NCBI GenBank assembly: GCA_022747635.1
Contig: JAKTNV010000009.1
Span: 29,179,622-29,243,621 of the forward strand
Reading direction: 5' to 3'
Origin: Hetaerina americana
Taxonomy: Eukaryota > Arthropoda > Insecta > Odonata > Calopterygidae
DNA: 64,000 nt
Shown here: positions 10,826-23,649 of the stretch, piece by piece
Numbering within the stretch: position 1 is the stretch's first letter
Layout: the number at the start of each line of letters is the position of its first letter
Program-made: the position numbers and the translations under genes
The notes under the pieces: generated by a model
The model's database searches: none
Told to the model about the DNA's origin: nothing
What the model saw: only the letters and a program-made list of their open reading frames with translations

Positions 10826-11590
10826 TTGTCGGCTGCTGAAATTCATCGGGAGTCATGCCTAGTTTATGGACCTACAGTTATGATTGAAGGAAAGGTTAGA
10901 CAATGGTGCCGTGATTTTAACAATGGACGAACAAATGTTCATGACGAAGAGCAAAATGGCAGGCCCAGTATTCTGACCGATGAAATTGTTTCGCAAGTGG
11001 AACAAAAACTGCGATGTGATCGTCGATTGACGATTAATGGCCTGGCTGAACAATTTCCTCAACTTAAACGCACTACTGTTTACAACATTGTCACGGAAAA
11101 CCTCGGGTACCACAAATTGTGTGTAAGTTGGGTACCAAAAATGCTCACCGACCACCACAAAAAGAAAAGAATGTCCATTGAACCAAAGTTTTTGGGCCTC
11201 TACCAATAAGATGGAGATGACTTGTTTTCTCGCGTTATCACCGGCGACGAGACGTAGATATCCTACATCAATCCAGAAACAAAACAGCTATCGATGCAGT
11301 GGTGAAACTCATATTTACCAAAACCGAAAAAATTTAAGCAAACTCCGGATACAAGTCGAAAATTGATGGCCACCGTTTTTTTGGGACATAAACGGTGTTC
11401 TTTTAGTGGATTTTATGTAATGTGGGAAAACAATTAGTGCTGATGTGTACTGTAAAACACTCAACAAACGGAGATGTGCGATCCAATACAAATACGCGGG
11501 AAATTGTCATCTGGCGTGATTCTCCTCCACGATAATGCGCTAAATGATTCCAAAATTTCCTCCAATTTTTCTATTAAAAACCAGAAACGA
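10826..11590 (+). pseudogene. mariner-type transposase relic, C-terminus missing
   Basis: The first 115 or so codons (from 10826) read cleanly as a mariner DNA-binding region: EIHRESCLVYGP, VRQWCRDFNNGRTNVHDEE, NGRPSILTDEIV, and YHKLCVSWVPKMLTDHHKKK, a well-known arthropod mariner pattern. After a frame change near 11200 the catalytic domain resumes as DGDDLFSRVITGDET, with the first catalytic aspartate at 11246-11248. The tryptophan that normally follows is a TAG stop (11255-11257). NPETKQLSMQW, KKFKQTP and a frameshifted MATVF follow, then LLHDNA with the second aspartate at 11531-11533. Similarity ends about 11590, before the third aspartate block. At least two stops and several frameshifts make it inactive. 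Confidence 0.9.
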
Positions 11591-11599
11591 GGTTTGACA

Positions 11600-12650
11600 T
11601 AGTAAATAGATATAGCGTGCCTGTCCAATAATAATGCACGGACGAATTTATCATTCTACGGCAAAATACATAAAAATGGATGAAATGAGAAGCGGGTAAT
11701 GGAATTCGCAAGCGCGAGGAACTGTGAAGTAGAGAAAATGCTGGTAGATACAAGTTGGAGATACCACAAACTGAGCCCCGATTTGATGATAACCCAGGAC
11801 GATGATGAACATTCTGTTTGATGTAATGAAATTAACGCCTTATGCCTGTATCTTATAATGGTATTTTAGATCTGATCTTTTTTTATAAAGTTCTTAATAT
11901 CCGATCCGATATACGTACTTACCGACTACTAATGAAGCACCTTCTAAGGTGCTACCAATTGCTTACCACAGGGACTAATAACAGAAAACTTCTAAGGTAC
12001 TACATTACCACCTATTGAATGGCTAGTTTTCGGTCTAACCTTCATTCACGTTAATATCTACGATCCCTTATTATTATAATCCCTGTTTCTACGGTGCATA
12101 TGTCAAAAATAGTTCACCATTACTTTCATGATTTATCTTCACTATTATTACTAATAGATTTTGACAAAATATTTTTAAACATATGTTGAAACAACTTATA
12201 TGATGAAGAAATGTTGTTTTTATCCTATATGAAGTATGCAAACTGTATTCTAAAAATATCAGCCGAGAATCACGATATTTTCCCGTCGTGGTTATTCTCA
12301 GGAAATACCATCTGTGAAATATTTTTTCAAACACCTATAATTAATTCAGCTGCCGTTAAAAGCAGCTGCATAATCAAGTGGAAATCGATTGATTAGTCTT
12401 TGGTTAGCCCAAAACAATTCCACCGAGTCACACATCGACCGCAGTTACTTTGGAGGAAAAGGAATCGCAGAATAGATCTATGAAAACAAAAAAAAGGTTT
12501 GAAATCTCGTCAGAAAAAGGAAACAATATCATAATGGCACAAGGAGATGATACGAGCTGGTTTGACAGGTTGATTAAACATGCACGTTATTTTAAAGCGA
12601 GCCTTGGACGGTGCCGAAATCAATAACGTCCCGCAAAGGCCGAAAGGACA
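11600..12650. other. unassigned AT-rich DNA
   Basis: Nothing recognisable apart from a small perfect hairpin, AGCACCTT paired with AAGGTGCT, near 11936-11955. Frames at 12089-12334 and 12211-12396 carry no motif. Confidence 0.5.
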
Positions 12651-13320
12651 TATGATTGAAGATCTTCCTCGGGTGGGGGAATTGAAGGTGGGATGGGAGA
12701 GGAGGGAGAGAAGATGAGGGGAAAGAGAGAGAGGAAAAAATGGATTAATTATCTCCTCCATATCCGAGGGTATGCTTTTGTGTTGGCTTGGGACTTGGTG
12801 GTGGTTCGCGTTTCGGCAGATTGAAGGGGGAGTCGTCGGAGTTCTCTCTCTCTCTATAGAGTTGAGGGGGATGGAGAGGGGTGCGGATGGTTTCATGAAA
12901 GAGGAGAAACTAGGGGGAAAGTGGGAATGGGAGTATGGGGGAAGAGAGGGCAAAAAGGGAGGAGGAGGAGGACGAATGGAAGGGGGGAATGGGGAAGGGA
13001 GGGTAGTAGTGGAGGAGGAGGCCTCAGGAACATCTGTTTTCTTTGCATTTCGATTGCTGAGTCATCCCGGTTCGATATTCAAGTCTCCATTGTTGTGAGG
13101 ACTGAAGGCCCTCCTCAATAGAGGCGGGAGAGGGGGGTGGGGTGGGATTTTGAAGGAAGGGAAAGGAATGGGTCGGAGGGGATAGAGAAGGAGTGTGGGT
13201 GGGGAAATAAAAATGGAGTTTTGGGTGGGGAGAATAGGGATATACGTGTATAAAAGGAAGGGAATCTGTTGTGGGGGAGAGATAGCGCATACACATATGT
13301 GGGATTATGGGGAGCGTGCC
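12650..13320. other. skewed island 2: purine-rich on the plus strand
   Basis: About 650 bases dominated by GGGA, GGAG and GAGA words on the plus strand. The open frames here (minus 12510-12953, plus 12772-13098, minus 13024-13296) encode compositional Gly/Glu/Arg or Pro/Ser/His strings and are not supported as genes. Confidence 0.75.
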
Positions 13321-13329
13321 TCGCTAAAA

Positions 13330-15590
13330 GTGAATATTGCTCAAGTGCTGGGGTTAAGTTCTAGAATGACGCAAGGGTATAGAAGGGTACCCAGGATGTA
13401 GGAGGAGGACGGAATGCCGTGTTTGGGTCGAAGGCGGGAAGCGTAAGGGAGCGTGAAAACCATCAGCCCAAACAGCTTTCGGAACGAGACACGAGAATAT
13501 TCTGGACAAAGAATGTATCCAATGAAAGAATGTAAACAGAGGCATCAACGCCACCATTCAATGTGGTTACTAGAAGTACAATGTTATGTCTTCATGACAA
13601 TAGGAAAACGCCTACTCTCGCGAATGCTTCCTTAAAGAATATTGGTATGACATCATTTGCCTAAACTATGTTTTGAGAATGCAGTTTTCAAAGAAATTTG
13701 CACGAAATCAATCGCCCGACGAAATATGTCAGTTGAATTAACGATGCCAGTAAACAACAGTTGGCATGAATTCATTTTCTCAGGAATAATAATGAAATTT
13801 TCAGGGGAATTTACGAGAGTAAGTGACCAGTATAATAAAGTCAAAAACAAACTCTCTTGAGCTAATTGAGTGTAAATAAACTAAAAGCGGACACCTACGC
13901 ATTAAACATAGCTCTTTTTAATTTTATCAGATCCCGAAAACTATCAAAATTTCAAGTTGTCTTTTTAAATATTTCAGGATCCAAGGACAAGCAATGTTAT
14001 TCTGGCTTCCATGAAAAATCATTGAGTCTGTAAAACATCTGCCTTAAATTTTCGACTGTTTAGTGAACAGTGCCTAATGAAATTACTACATTCAAAGGGC
14101 AAAGATGGTTTTGCCGAGATATTATATCGGGCGACGGGGTTGTTGAATTTAGAGCGACCATAGCTCCTGTATGCTCTATGGGAATATGCGGCGGAGACCG
14201 AGAAAATAAATCCCTTCGCACTCCAGGGAATAAAAATACCGATTATAAACTGCACCGTCACAAATAATGATTCTTCATGACATAAATAAAGATTTGGAAA
14301 ATAGGAAAGTGTGGATTTATTTTCTATTACCTTTCGTACTGAGATTTGAAAAACTTACATTTTGAATTAGCACTTTATTTTCGGAGCAAGTTTTAAAAAT
14401 ATTTTAAAATGCATATAATTTAATGGGGATTGTTAATGATTTAAATCAAAATGAGAAGACTTGATGCCAGTGGTCAGAATAGCCGAAGAGAGTTGTGCAT
14501 ATAATCACGCATTTAATGGCAATACCCCAAACAGAAGGAGGCATGAAATGCGCAATAAATTCTCGCCCATATGTATTGAATGTTTTCGAACAATTTGTTT
14601 TCATCAGGATTTCGCTTGCAATATTGAATGTCATGTGTCGGGGCGTTGCTGGAGCATCTCCGCAACAGCAAAAAAGGTTCGATAATGGAAATTCAACGCA
14701 AAGAGTTTTTATTCGAAGGCACGTCATTTAACTTCAAAACGACATCATAAAAGCTTGAATACGACCGTGTACAAAAAAATGACTGCTGTTGTGACGTCAT
14801 CTATCATTCGTCGTAAACAAAACGAAGGGACGAGCATCATATCAATGGAGACAGATCAAAGGAGATTTTGAGGATAGTATGCATTGAATCGAAGAGAATG
14901 ATGTATAGAACAGTTCATGGTCCAAAAAAAAGAAAAACCTCAAGAGCCGCCTCCTTTGTCACTGTCTTATTTTTGGTGAATTTTAATTAATGGCGGCGTA
15001 CTTAATGCTCCCTTTCAGGGTATGGATAAGTATCGTTTTATGAAAATAAAAATTCCGCTTTGTTTATTTATTCATCAACAAGAAATTTGTTGCCATGTCA
15101 AAGCATCATACAATTAAGATAAAAACGGATGAGCTTCAAAAGCTTTTTTATATCACCACCATTTTCTACATAACGAAGGCCGTTGTACAAATAGAATTAT
15201 TTTGAAATTATATTTTACCGACCACATTCTTACCCTTCATGCTGTTCCCTTTTGGGGTAGGCAAAGCCAAACAATAGCCTTCTTTTTTAAATTATTTAAG
15301 GAAAATTACTCTTGCTTATTAACGTCTTCCATGCATCCCCGTTTTTGCATACCTCTATCGCACCGGCATATCTTTGCATTGTTTCACCCGAGGTATTCTG
15401 TTTCTGAGACTTACTATATCCCTTGTCTTGGGAGTCTCTCCCTCAAAGTAAAGACTTAAAAGTGAAAACCTTAAATGAAGAACCCTTCGAAAGAGCTTTC
15501 CGAGACGCTTGCCAATCCCTTATTGGCACGTGGACCACACGTGAAGCTCGGGCTTAAAGGAAGTGATGTCCATTAAGTAGAGAGCATTCG
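13330..15590. other. unassigned DNA
   Basis: No protein family, RNA gene or repeat could be recognised in more than 2 kb. The overlapping frames at 13354-14731 have no motif and no consistent strand. Confidence 0.45.
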
Positions 15591-16430
15591 TGCTCATTTT
15601 ACAAGTCGTCGGCGAGGGGGATTCGGGAGGAGAAAAAAGTTGGGCGCCGGGAAGGGTTTTCCACTGGGGCGGAGTGTGAGGAGGTGTTTTTTCGGCGTAT
15701 AAAAAGATTCGAGAATAGGGAAGTGGTGAGGGCGAAGAGGGAAGGAGGGAGGCTTTAGGGGAGACTGGAAACATCGCTCGGCGTCGACGCAAGGGGCGGA
15801 GATGAAAAGTCCTCCAACCCCGACGGGTGGAGAGGAGGCGGAAGGGTAGGGTCTGGGGATGGGCAGGGGGAGGCTGGCGGTCGAGTGGGGACTTATTTCG
15901 TACGGAATGTTATTTCGATTTTGGCGGGGGTGGTCGTTCCCATCCTACCCTTCCACCGCTCCGAACCGTCGGGGGCTTGAGTGGAGACCGCGAGACTAGC
16001 AACGTGGGGAGTAGGGGATTGACGGGGTAGGCGGTGGGGACGGTTTGAGTAAGGAGGCTGCTTTTGAAGGTAGTGTGATTCTTATTTATTTTTTTTTTCA
16101 ACCCTCACGATTCGGATGTCGGCGTTTGAAGGCTCGCTGCCGCCCCCATCGGACCACACAGCCAGGTATCCCTCCCATCCCTCCCACTCGCCTCTCCACC
16201 ACCGCTCTCCGACACCTCTCCTGCCCAAGCCGTCTCTTCATCTTCGGTCACCCTCCCTCTCTCGCCCCTCTCAACGATCATCCCCGTGAATGCTCTATAC
16301 ATTCCCCTTCTGTCACACTTCTCCTCCTCCACCTCTCCCTTTTCTCAACTCATTCCTCCCACTCCGCCGCCAAAATCCTTTGATCGTTCTTTTTCCTCCA
16401 TCCGTCTCCATTCTCTCTCTCATCTCGGCG
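15590..16430. other. skewed island 3: purine-rich then pyrimidine-rich
   Basis: The plus strand is G-rich from 15610 to about 16060, with a short T run at 16085-16100, and C/T-rich from 16140 to 16430. It contains many CpGs. It shares the R-then-Y architecture of island 1 but no obvious sequence identity. Confidence 0.75.
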
Positions 16431-16439
16431 AAGATGAAT

Positions 16440-18860
16440 AGTTCTGTAAGGTTTTGTGTCCGCCCACAACCGGGCAATTCATAGCCAGCATTTTACGTTC
16501 GACATGTTTACAATCGAAAACCCACCGCCGACCTTCCGTAATCAAGGATTTGGTGATGAAGGATTTTAGTGCTTTCATGGAAGGTGCGATCCGGGTAAAG
16601 TCTCTTGGTTTGCATCAAATCTACATCAGCATATTTTACGATATATCTCCTGCCATTGATGAGTCTTGCAGTGTAATTTAGGACACCGGGCTTTATAATG
16701 CAATTATGGAGTTTAGGTGATATGTGTAGATTAGAAATTCCAGATCGCAATTAGACTCTGAGATCATAGTTTTTCAGGGGCATAACCTCAGTTTTGTTGT
16801 GAACAGAAATTATGCGAATAAATTCTGTTCTGGCGTCTATTTTTTTTATTTATTCGTCACATTCGACGATATAATGTAACGGATGCGAATTGAGGCATTT
16901 ACCTATCGGTGTCATGGTAAGAATAATGCCAATATCAGTAGGGCACTGGGTGCTTAGTCACATTTGTTTCGGTTATGAGAGTATATAACCTGGTTACTAT
17001 TTTATGATTATTGTAGAGTACCGTTGCATGATCGAATTAAGAAACAGATGTCTTTTTTTCGGGGTGGTCTGGAATTTAAAAGGGTTTTAATTGACACGGT
17101 AGAAGCGCGCTGAAGCTAATTTAAAACAAAATAAATAAAACTCACAAAGTTATCCCACATAATTGACCGGAATTCTATGAAGACAGCGAGGCACATCAAG
17201 CGTTTATTAGGTGGCATAGAGAATTAAAGAATATCAAACCAAGCTGATTTTTGGCTTAGTCTAGGTTTTTTTAACGAAGATAATTTTGGTATAAGAGATG
17301 GATTATTTAATGCTCATTTAAGTTATTTATCTTTCATTTTCCGCTGTGCCATGAAGGATTTTAGTGATTTTTAAGACCTTTGTTTTGTCCTAACCCAAAT
17401 CAACTCCCTTCATAATTCCCTTTCTTTTCTTAATGCGCTTTTGACATTGAGATAATACATGTATTAATGAAGTGCTTAGTATAATGTTTTAATGAGAGAG
17501 AAAATTTGCAATGTGATTGGGGAAGGATTAATTGCGCTGAATTCAAGCGCAGGAGTTTGTTTCCTGCCAGATCATAAACATTGAGATGTTGTTCCGAATC
17601 GAATTGGTTCGTATTCAGATACCCTCAAATGGAGGTCGCCCGCATACTGATTGTTCAACAACAGCTTCCTTCGTTCTAGTCGAGTTTTGGCTAACTGGAG
17701 CACGTGGTTCCAGGGCGCTTAGGTATTTTGGGCCATATCCAATAAACTATCATATTAGACGGTGAATTTGCACAGTCATATCTCATATAGTAAACATACT
17801 GTATGGCAGCAATCAGCTTCAGTTAAATGGTGGCCGTTAAACATTTTCCGTGGGACACAGTCGTCGCATCAATGAAGCATAAACAATCAACGTAGAATAG
17901 ATAAAACTTCGATTTAAATAATCAATGAGGGAGATAATTCAGAAGTCTTAAGTGTTGCAGCATAATAGAGAGTGTTGAAATTAAAGCCAGGAGAACAGTT
18001 CGCCTTTTCAGATAGCATTTCAGACGAAAAAATGGGCATATTAATAAGGAAAAAAATGAAGAAAGGAAAATAATTCCATTTGCGAAAGAACTATTTACAA
18101 AAAAGGAGGAAGCTGTTGACAGTGACCTTAGGGAGAGATGCAAAGTAAAAAAACATGTTATGGATCGTGGCTCTGTCTCCTTTTGAGATTGTGATCGGAG
18201 TGTTAAGAGGCACGAGCATAGGGAAGAACGGAATAAATAAAATGAATGGAAATTAAGACACGCGAAGAAGGTGCATGGCAGAGAAAGGATGAAGATTTTT
18301 AGAAGGAATTCGAAGAAGACTGGATAAGTGCTTGCGGAGCAAATAGAATAGAGATTGAATATTGAAGGTCATGTCATTGAGTGATGGATTTTTTGAGGAC
18401 GAGATTGAGGGTAGAAAATAAGGCATATTGATAAGGATGAGGATAGTGGTATGTGGTAGTATTGAGTAAGTAGATATGAAGAATCATTAAGCGTAATTCA
18501 AGTGGTTTTCGAGTTACTTCCGAAAGAAAGTTATAGAAAATAAAAGTAGTGTTGTTAAATATTTTTCCATACGCTCTTTTTATAGTTCACAGAGTATAAC
18601 GTAGGGGTCCGTTAAGGTTTCTTAAAACTAAAGATATCTTCAACCAAGTTATTGGCACAAATTATATTTTGGAGAAATGGATATTTAATGTACACTTTTA
18701 TTAGTGATATCTAGACGTATCTATCCTGTGTGGAAAAGCTCCTGTCTTTTGGCCGCAGTGAATCTTTATGCTCGCGATGTTCTACACTATCTTAGGCTTA
18801 ACTATTACCCGTTTTTTATTCCTCCTAAAGTCGTCTTATTCCTCAAGGATGAATTATAGG
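16440..18860. other. unassigned AT-rich DNA
   Basis: No gene or transposon seen. A purine-rich (A/G) stretch at roughly 17980-18420 on the plus strand is AT-rich, unlike the GC-rich islands. Confidence 0.45.
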
Positions 18861-18865
18861 ATCAG

Positions 18866-19262
18866 TAGGATTTTAGAGATCAGGTGTAGATCAGATGTTC
18901 TTTTTTCCGCAAACGATTATGGGTCAGAATAATTGTAAAAACCGTGCGTGGGAGAAAAATCACTTTTCTTTTATCTTAGAAGTCCGGTATTTTGTCATTA
19001 TTTCAAATTATTTTTGTTATTTGTCTTTCTTGTTAATACCTTACCTTATTACTACTTATACTGTCTCGCATACGCTGAGGAGTATTTTACAATCACGTGT
19101 ATGCACTGTGGTACATGTACTGTAATTAACTTTACCTCCACTCTACTTATTCCTGGGAAATTAAAAATGAAGGGCTTAATATTTGATGTTTACGTGCTTG
19201 GTATCACATCACTTTCTGTTGCATATCCTAAAGTTTATTTGCAGGGTATCATGTAGATGTAA
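18866..19262 (+). pseudogene. CR1-like retrotransposon 3' fragment, second subfamily
   Basis: The first codons read RILEIRCRSD, then after a frameshift FFPQTI, which corresponds to the family's REI.CRTDRYKYSFFPRTI C-terminal block. A 3' untranslated region follows, and the fragment ends at GCAGGGTATCATGTAGATGT (about 19243-19262), the degenerate version of the family's GCGGGGTATT...TAGATG terminus. The copy at 43160-43713 shares the same C-terminal wording and TTTGTCATTATTTC-like 3' region, so the two form a subfamily distinct from the copies at 1606 and 56850. Confidence 0.65.
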
Positions 19263-19659
19263 ATAGTTTTCATATACCGACTAGAGAAAATGTCTGAGCA
19301 ATAGAATAGCAGGAATGTTGAAAATTGCCTGTAACATGTCGCGGGGAAAATATGAGGCCGTGTTATATTTTCTCTTGTGTCCAATTCCAGTAGACTCAAA
19401 CCTAAATAATATTTTTCGTTTATATCGGTGAATTATTTGTTAGACGCTAATCAAAAAGAATTCATTGAATGGGATTATTTTATTGCAGAAAGTTCAAAGT
19501 GAGCATTCATGTAGAATTTGGGCAGCACCTCTTTGCGAAACTTTTGCGTTACAATTAGTGGGTAATTTTGATGGAGTCAGGGTCATAGCATCCCTGTAGT
19601 CTTGAGTCAAACCAATGCATTATTTCCCGACTCTGCAGCCTTGGTGAAAACTCTCCATG

Positions 19660-19930
19660 GTCACACTCGGCACACCAGATCTGCGCCTTGCGCGTCGCGA
19701 TGGGTGGGGGGGGGGCAACGGAGGGGCAGAACGATGAGCACAATGGACGCAGGCGCATTATTCACGGCCGTTGATAGGTTGCCGGTACGCGGGCCGATTT
19801 TTATGGCAGCCGTATTCTTCAACCGCCAGCGTCCAAAAGGAGTCCGTCCACTGACGCAGCCGCTGGCCGGTTGCATAATCGGGCGCTCCCTTTCGGGAGG
19901 ATCCGGTCCTTCCGGGACGTAATGATCCCT
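19660..19930. other. GC-rich CpG island 4 with a G10 run
   Basis: A sharply GC-rich block with many CpGs but little strand skew. It includes ten consecutive G at 19706-19715 next to other G clusters, so a G-quadruplex is possible. Open frames on both strands (19602-19922, 19661-19876) look compositional. Confidence 0.65.
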
Positions 19931-20670
19931 TGAGAGGGGAGGAGCAGGTTAGCGAAAAAGATAGTCGAATTCAGGTGCAAACGCTTTGTCGACCGCCCGT
20001 TGTCCGGTCTAAAACCGGACTCAAGATTCCCCCTCCGACTTGAGTTAGGGGTCCAAGAGGCTTAAGCAAAAAATTATGCGCCGTAGGATTTAGAGACCTG
20101 CTCCGGGTCATAGAATTTGTACCGGACCTCCTAACGGCCTAGGACAATCTTCATGCGAAATCCAAGTGTTAAAAAATTTCACCTGGAAATATAGGTATAT
20201 CCAGTTTTATTCGTACCGTGCTCATGCTAAACACCTTCAGAGTGACATGAGTTGCCAGCTCGAGCTAAAATTAAAGTCTACATGCTTTTATTTCTTGTTT
20301 TTTGAGATGAAATGATACATTGTGGTATCGAATAATTTAATGTTTTTAGTGATATATAAGAGCCGAAATTTCAATCTCGTGATGAAGTGATTAGGCAAAT
20401 TTAAAGGCAAAATATTACTGAAGACAACAGTGGAGAGAACATAAAATTAATGGGTACGACAAACGGGAAAATAAATTGCAGAAGTTGGCAATGTAATTGG
20501 TATATTTTGTGATTTGAGAAATGTAAGAGTAGTTGGGATGCTAATGAATTGAAATATATTAATCTGCGGAATATTTGCTGACTTTCTAGGATATTGTTTC
20601 CTTTTCTCAAATGCTATATTTCTATTTGGTACTATCTTTGAGCACTTCTGTTTATGGAGTTAACGTATTA
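19931..20670. other. unassigned DNA
   Basis: No gene recognised. A short stem (GTCCGGTCT with AAACCGGAC) lies near 20000-20022. Confidence 0.4.
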
Positions 20671-20677
20671 AATAAGG

Positions 20678-20950
20678 GTACCGGTTAGTCAGTCCAGTGG
20701 GTAAAATATAGGACTGCTGATCGGGGGGTCCGCGATCGATTCCCGGGGATTCCTATAGACACCCTTGGTTTCACACAAGCCGTGTGATTTTTTTTGGTAT
20801 CAGATCTTCCTGGGAAATCACAGTTACTGCGAAATGAACTGTTGGTATTGGTAAATGAACTGGCCCCCTACCCTGATGAGTGAATTCCGCTCACTGAGAA
20901 TGGCTTAGTACTAGGTGAGCTCACCTATCAGACCTACTATCGGGTAGACA
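20678..20950 (+). mobile_element. tRNA-derived SINE, family B, copy 1
   Basis: A tRNA-like head with CCAGTGGGTAAAA near 20694 (A-box position) and a B-box-like CGATCGATTCCC at 20734-20745 is followed by a body containing CAGATCTTCCTGGGAAA and CCCTACCCTGATG. The same body, in the same order and at similar spacing, is on the minus strand at 45035-45305, which establishes a repeat family. The 3' part (AGTACTAGGTGAGCTCACC) is also shared in degenerate form. A clear target-site duplication was not found. Confidence 0.8.
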
Positions 20951-21081
20951 ACTGTAGTTTAATCAACTAAATGAATTTTTGACTATTGTGAAGAATATCA
21001 CCCTGAATATAACTATATCAAATTAATGAAAATTAAAAATTGACCTTATAATTAGAGGAGTAGCAGGAATAGGCCTTTCGT

Positions 21082-21372
21082 TTTTACTTAGGTCACGAGG
21101 TATAGACAGACAATTAAAACTACATATCTACTCCGCATGCATTAGACCTGTCGTCACATTCGCCAGCAAATCATGGGCAGGAATGGCGAATGTGTGCGAC
21201 AGATCGAACATCAGTGCCTTCGAAAGGACGACTTTAAAAAATGATACTCCGTCTCCGCAACAATTGTTCCGAGGGGGAACTATATTCCATAGCCAACATG
21301 CCTAAAATGACAGAATTAATTAAAAATCGAGGAATAGAATCCTATAAAAAACACGAAGCCCTGGAAAAATAA
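21082..21372 (+). pseudogene. Jockey-like reverse transcriptase, C-terminal relic
   Basis: Two consecutive frames resemble the C-terminal region after the palm domain of Jockey-type non-LTR reverse transcriptases. The first (21082-21240) reads RGIDRQLKLHIYSACIRPVV, then TFASKSWAG and ISAFERTTLK, matching the usual Y.SCIRPV.TYAS..W pattern with a downstream FER..L. The second (21241-21372) reads LRNNCSEGELYSIANMPK, then TELIKNRGIESYKK, matching the family's L..LY....MP...ELIK segment. A frame change separates them and no polymerase active site is present. It is distinct from the CR1-like family elsewhere in the window. Confidence 0.75.
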
Positions 21373-21544
21373 ATGCATCGAAACATTGGAAAAAAACAGA
21401 AATCAGGAAATGGGATAGGCACAAAAGACCTAGAGCCATCAAAGAAGATATACCTATGCACCTAACAAACCAAAGTCTCAACGGGGAGAAAATTAAAAGG
21501 CTGAAAGGCACACCAGCACATGAAAAGTAGATTCAAAAATTCGA

Positions 21545-21960
21545 AAACTCTACATCTCATCTACATCTACATACAGGAATACCCTGCAAGCCGCCGCAAA
21601 GGCGTGTTGTGGGGGGTGTTAGGTCACCACCCGTAACAAGGAACAATACCACATGCAAAAGCAACACATGCAGGCAAAACTAACACTTACATTAGGATAA
21701 GCCACACGGGAGGCAATCCTGCACAAGTACACATCCACATGGAACAGGTTTACTTCTTTCAGATGTATACAGCACAAGTACTTTTGAATTCTCGTAATTT
21801 GTAGACATTCTTGGCAAACTGGTGTGTCGAGGTCTGCGGCTGATAATTTCTTAACACCCCGTTAAAATATAGATATTGTTTCTATCAATGTTTTTCTCCT
21901 GTCCTTTTTAGGAATTGTAAATGGGTCAAGAGTCTCAGCCCAGTTTGTAATTTCACTTTT
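21545..21960 (-). mobile_element. CR1-like retrotransposon 3' end
   Basis: The conserved 3' terminus is clear at 21550-21640: a CTACATCTACAT tail, ACCCTGCAAGCCGCCGCAAA, GGCGTG and the hairpin GGTGTTAGGTCACC, all in minus-strand orientation. The rest, to about 21960, is 3' untranslated or degenerate coding sequence whose protein could not be recognised, so the upstream limit is uncertain. Its hairpin variant matches the copies at 39005 and 50780. Confidence 0.8.
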
Positions 21961-22860
21961 TTTTGTTGAAGACGAAGTACTACTCTACAGAATAATGTCA
22001 CTTCCTTCTTGTCTGAAATGAACCAAAACGATTTGCGTTCCTCTAAACTGGGTGAATCTCCCATTCCGTTCCCATATTTTTGTTTTTCGCGTATCTAACC
22101 AATTTTTCTTTGAACCATAGTTTTCTAGACTGTATACCCTCAAAAACATTAACGGTAAGTCGATATACGCAATGAAGGTCAATGGTAACCTTTTTTCCTT
22201 TCATCAATCGCCAATATAAGGCGCAAATCGGGATAATTTCTCAAAAGGAAAGGTTTGGTAAATAAGTAAACTTTGAGCGCATATAATGGCATTATTTTAA
22301 CGACCTTTTCAGGTTAATTCTTAATTTAAGGCATTAGTTATTATTGGCAAGCGTTGGTGGATGTAATTTTTTAATTTTATTTATATGTCGTAATAACCTG
22401 GCAGATGGTACTGGGCCACTGACAGGAGGGTCTCATGGTCAAATCTTGTGCAATACCTTTAAGCAACGCCTTTTAAATTTCATCCCGTTCTGTTTTATTC
22501 GTAAGAAACCCTTGGTGTCTGGCAAAAATGGATTGAATTCCCCCTCCTAAACTCCCTAAGGAATTCGATTTCCCTTCGCTAACCTTGTGTATGACCTTTA
22601 TGCGTCTTAGGGCGACTGCTGCTACTCTGCTACGCTACTCATCTAATCTCTGCTCCGATGTATTTCCCTACCGTATTTATATGTCACACATTTCTGCAAA
22701 ACGTATTGTTTATTTGTTTTAGTGATAAATTGAGAACATCACTAGGATAAAATATGATGATTGTTTCACGATTCCTTTATTGTGCATACTGGTTCATTGT
22801 CTACTTCATGGGTCTTTCACAAATCCGCATTACCCGGATGGCATCCTAGGGTTTGGCGAT
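21961..22860. other. unassigned AT-rich DNA
   Basis: No motif recognised. Frames at 21985-22182 and 22344-22550 show no domain. Confidence 0.45.
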
Positions 22861-23640
22861 CGACCCCTATCCTCTTACTCTCCCACTCTCAGCCCCTGCT
22901 TGCACTCCGCAGTCCGTCGATTGGTGCTCCGTTCGCATATACATTCGCACGGCCACTAACTCGTCCACCGCCGTGGCGAGTTGAACAAGTGGCCCCCGGT
23001 GTTGTCCCTGTGGGACGCCGCGGCGCGGAGAGAGCGCGAGAGAAGGTAAACAGGAGCAATAATCTCATTGTGGATCGATAGGTGGCGGTGTCTGTGGCGG
23101 GATGATGTGGGGAGAGGTTGGTCGCGTGAGTCCGTGGATAAAGAGTAACGCGGCGGAGAGGGAGAGAGAAAGGAATAGGAGTGAATTGAGCAACGAACGA
23201 ACGAAGGGGGGAAGAGGAAGAGAGCCTTTCATGCACAGCGAGAGGGAGTGAGGGTGTGGGGGAAGCGTGCATTATATTAAGCGAGTATTATGGATAGGAG
23301 AGTTTGAGAGTAGGAGGAGGGGATATTGCTTCGAGGGGGCGGTCACCACCAGTGAATGGGGCAGGAGGGTGGTCTCTCGCCCCTTCCCTCGAAAAACTAC
23401 CCCTTTTTTTCGGGGCTAGCCGCGGGGTCCCGCGCCATCTGTGTTCACTCCCCACGGTCGCAGCCCCCTCCCCCCTACCTAAACTCCCCACCCCCGCAAC
23501 GCCTACTTCCTGCTTACGCAGACGGCATCGCTCCCCCCTACTCCCGGTCTCCTCTCGGAATCCTCCCCCTATATTGTCAACAAAGAATCACGCCCCATAC
23601 CACGCATTCAGTGCTCTTACTCTCCGTGTAAACTTCCTAT
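22860..23640. other. skewed island 5: purine-rich then pyrimidine-rich
   Basis: A CpG-rich lead-in (22860-23040) is followed by a G/A-rich stretch to about 23370 and a C/T-rich stretch at 23440-23600 on the plus strand. The open frames (22761-23081 +, 22889-23272 -, 23304-23753 +) encode Pro/Arg/Ser-rich strings in overlapping antisense pairs and are not supported. Confidence 0.7.
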
Positions 23641-23649
23641 TAGCCATGA

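Noticed and set aside
17980..18420. Additional purine-rich island
   Set aside because: It is A-rich rather than GC-rich and lacks CpGs, so it was not counted with the skewed GC-rich islands.
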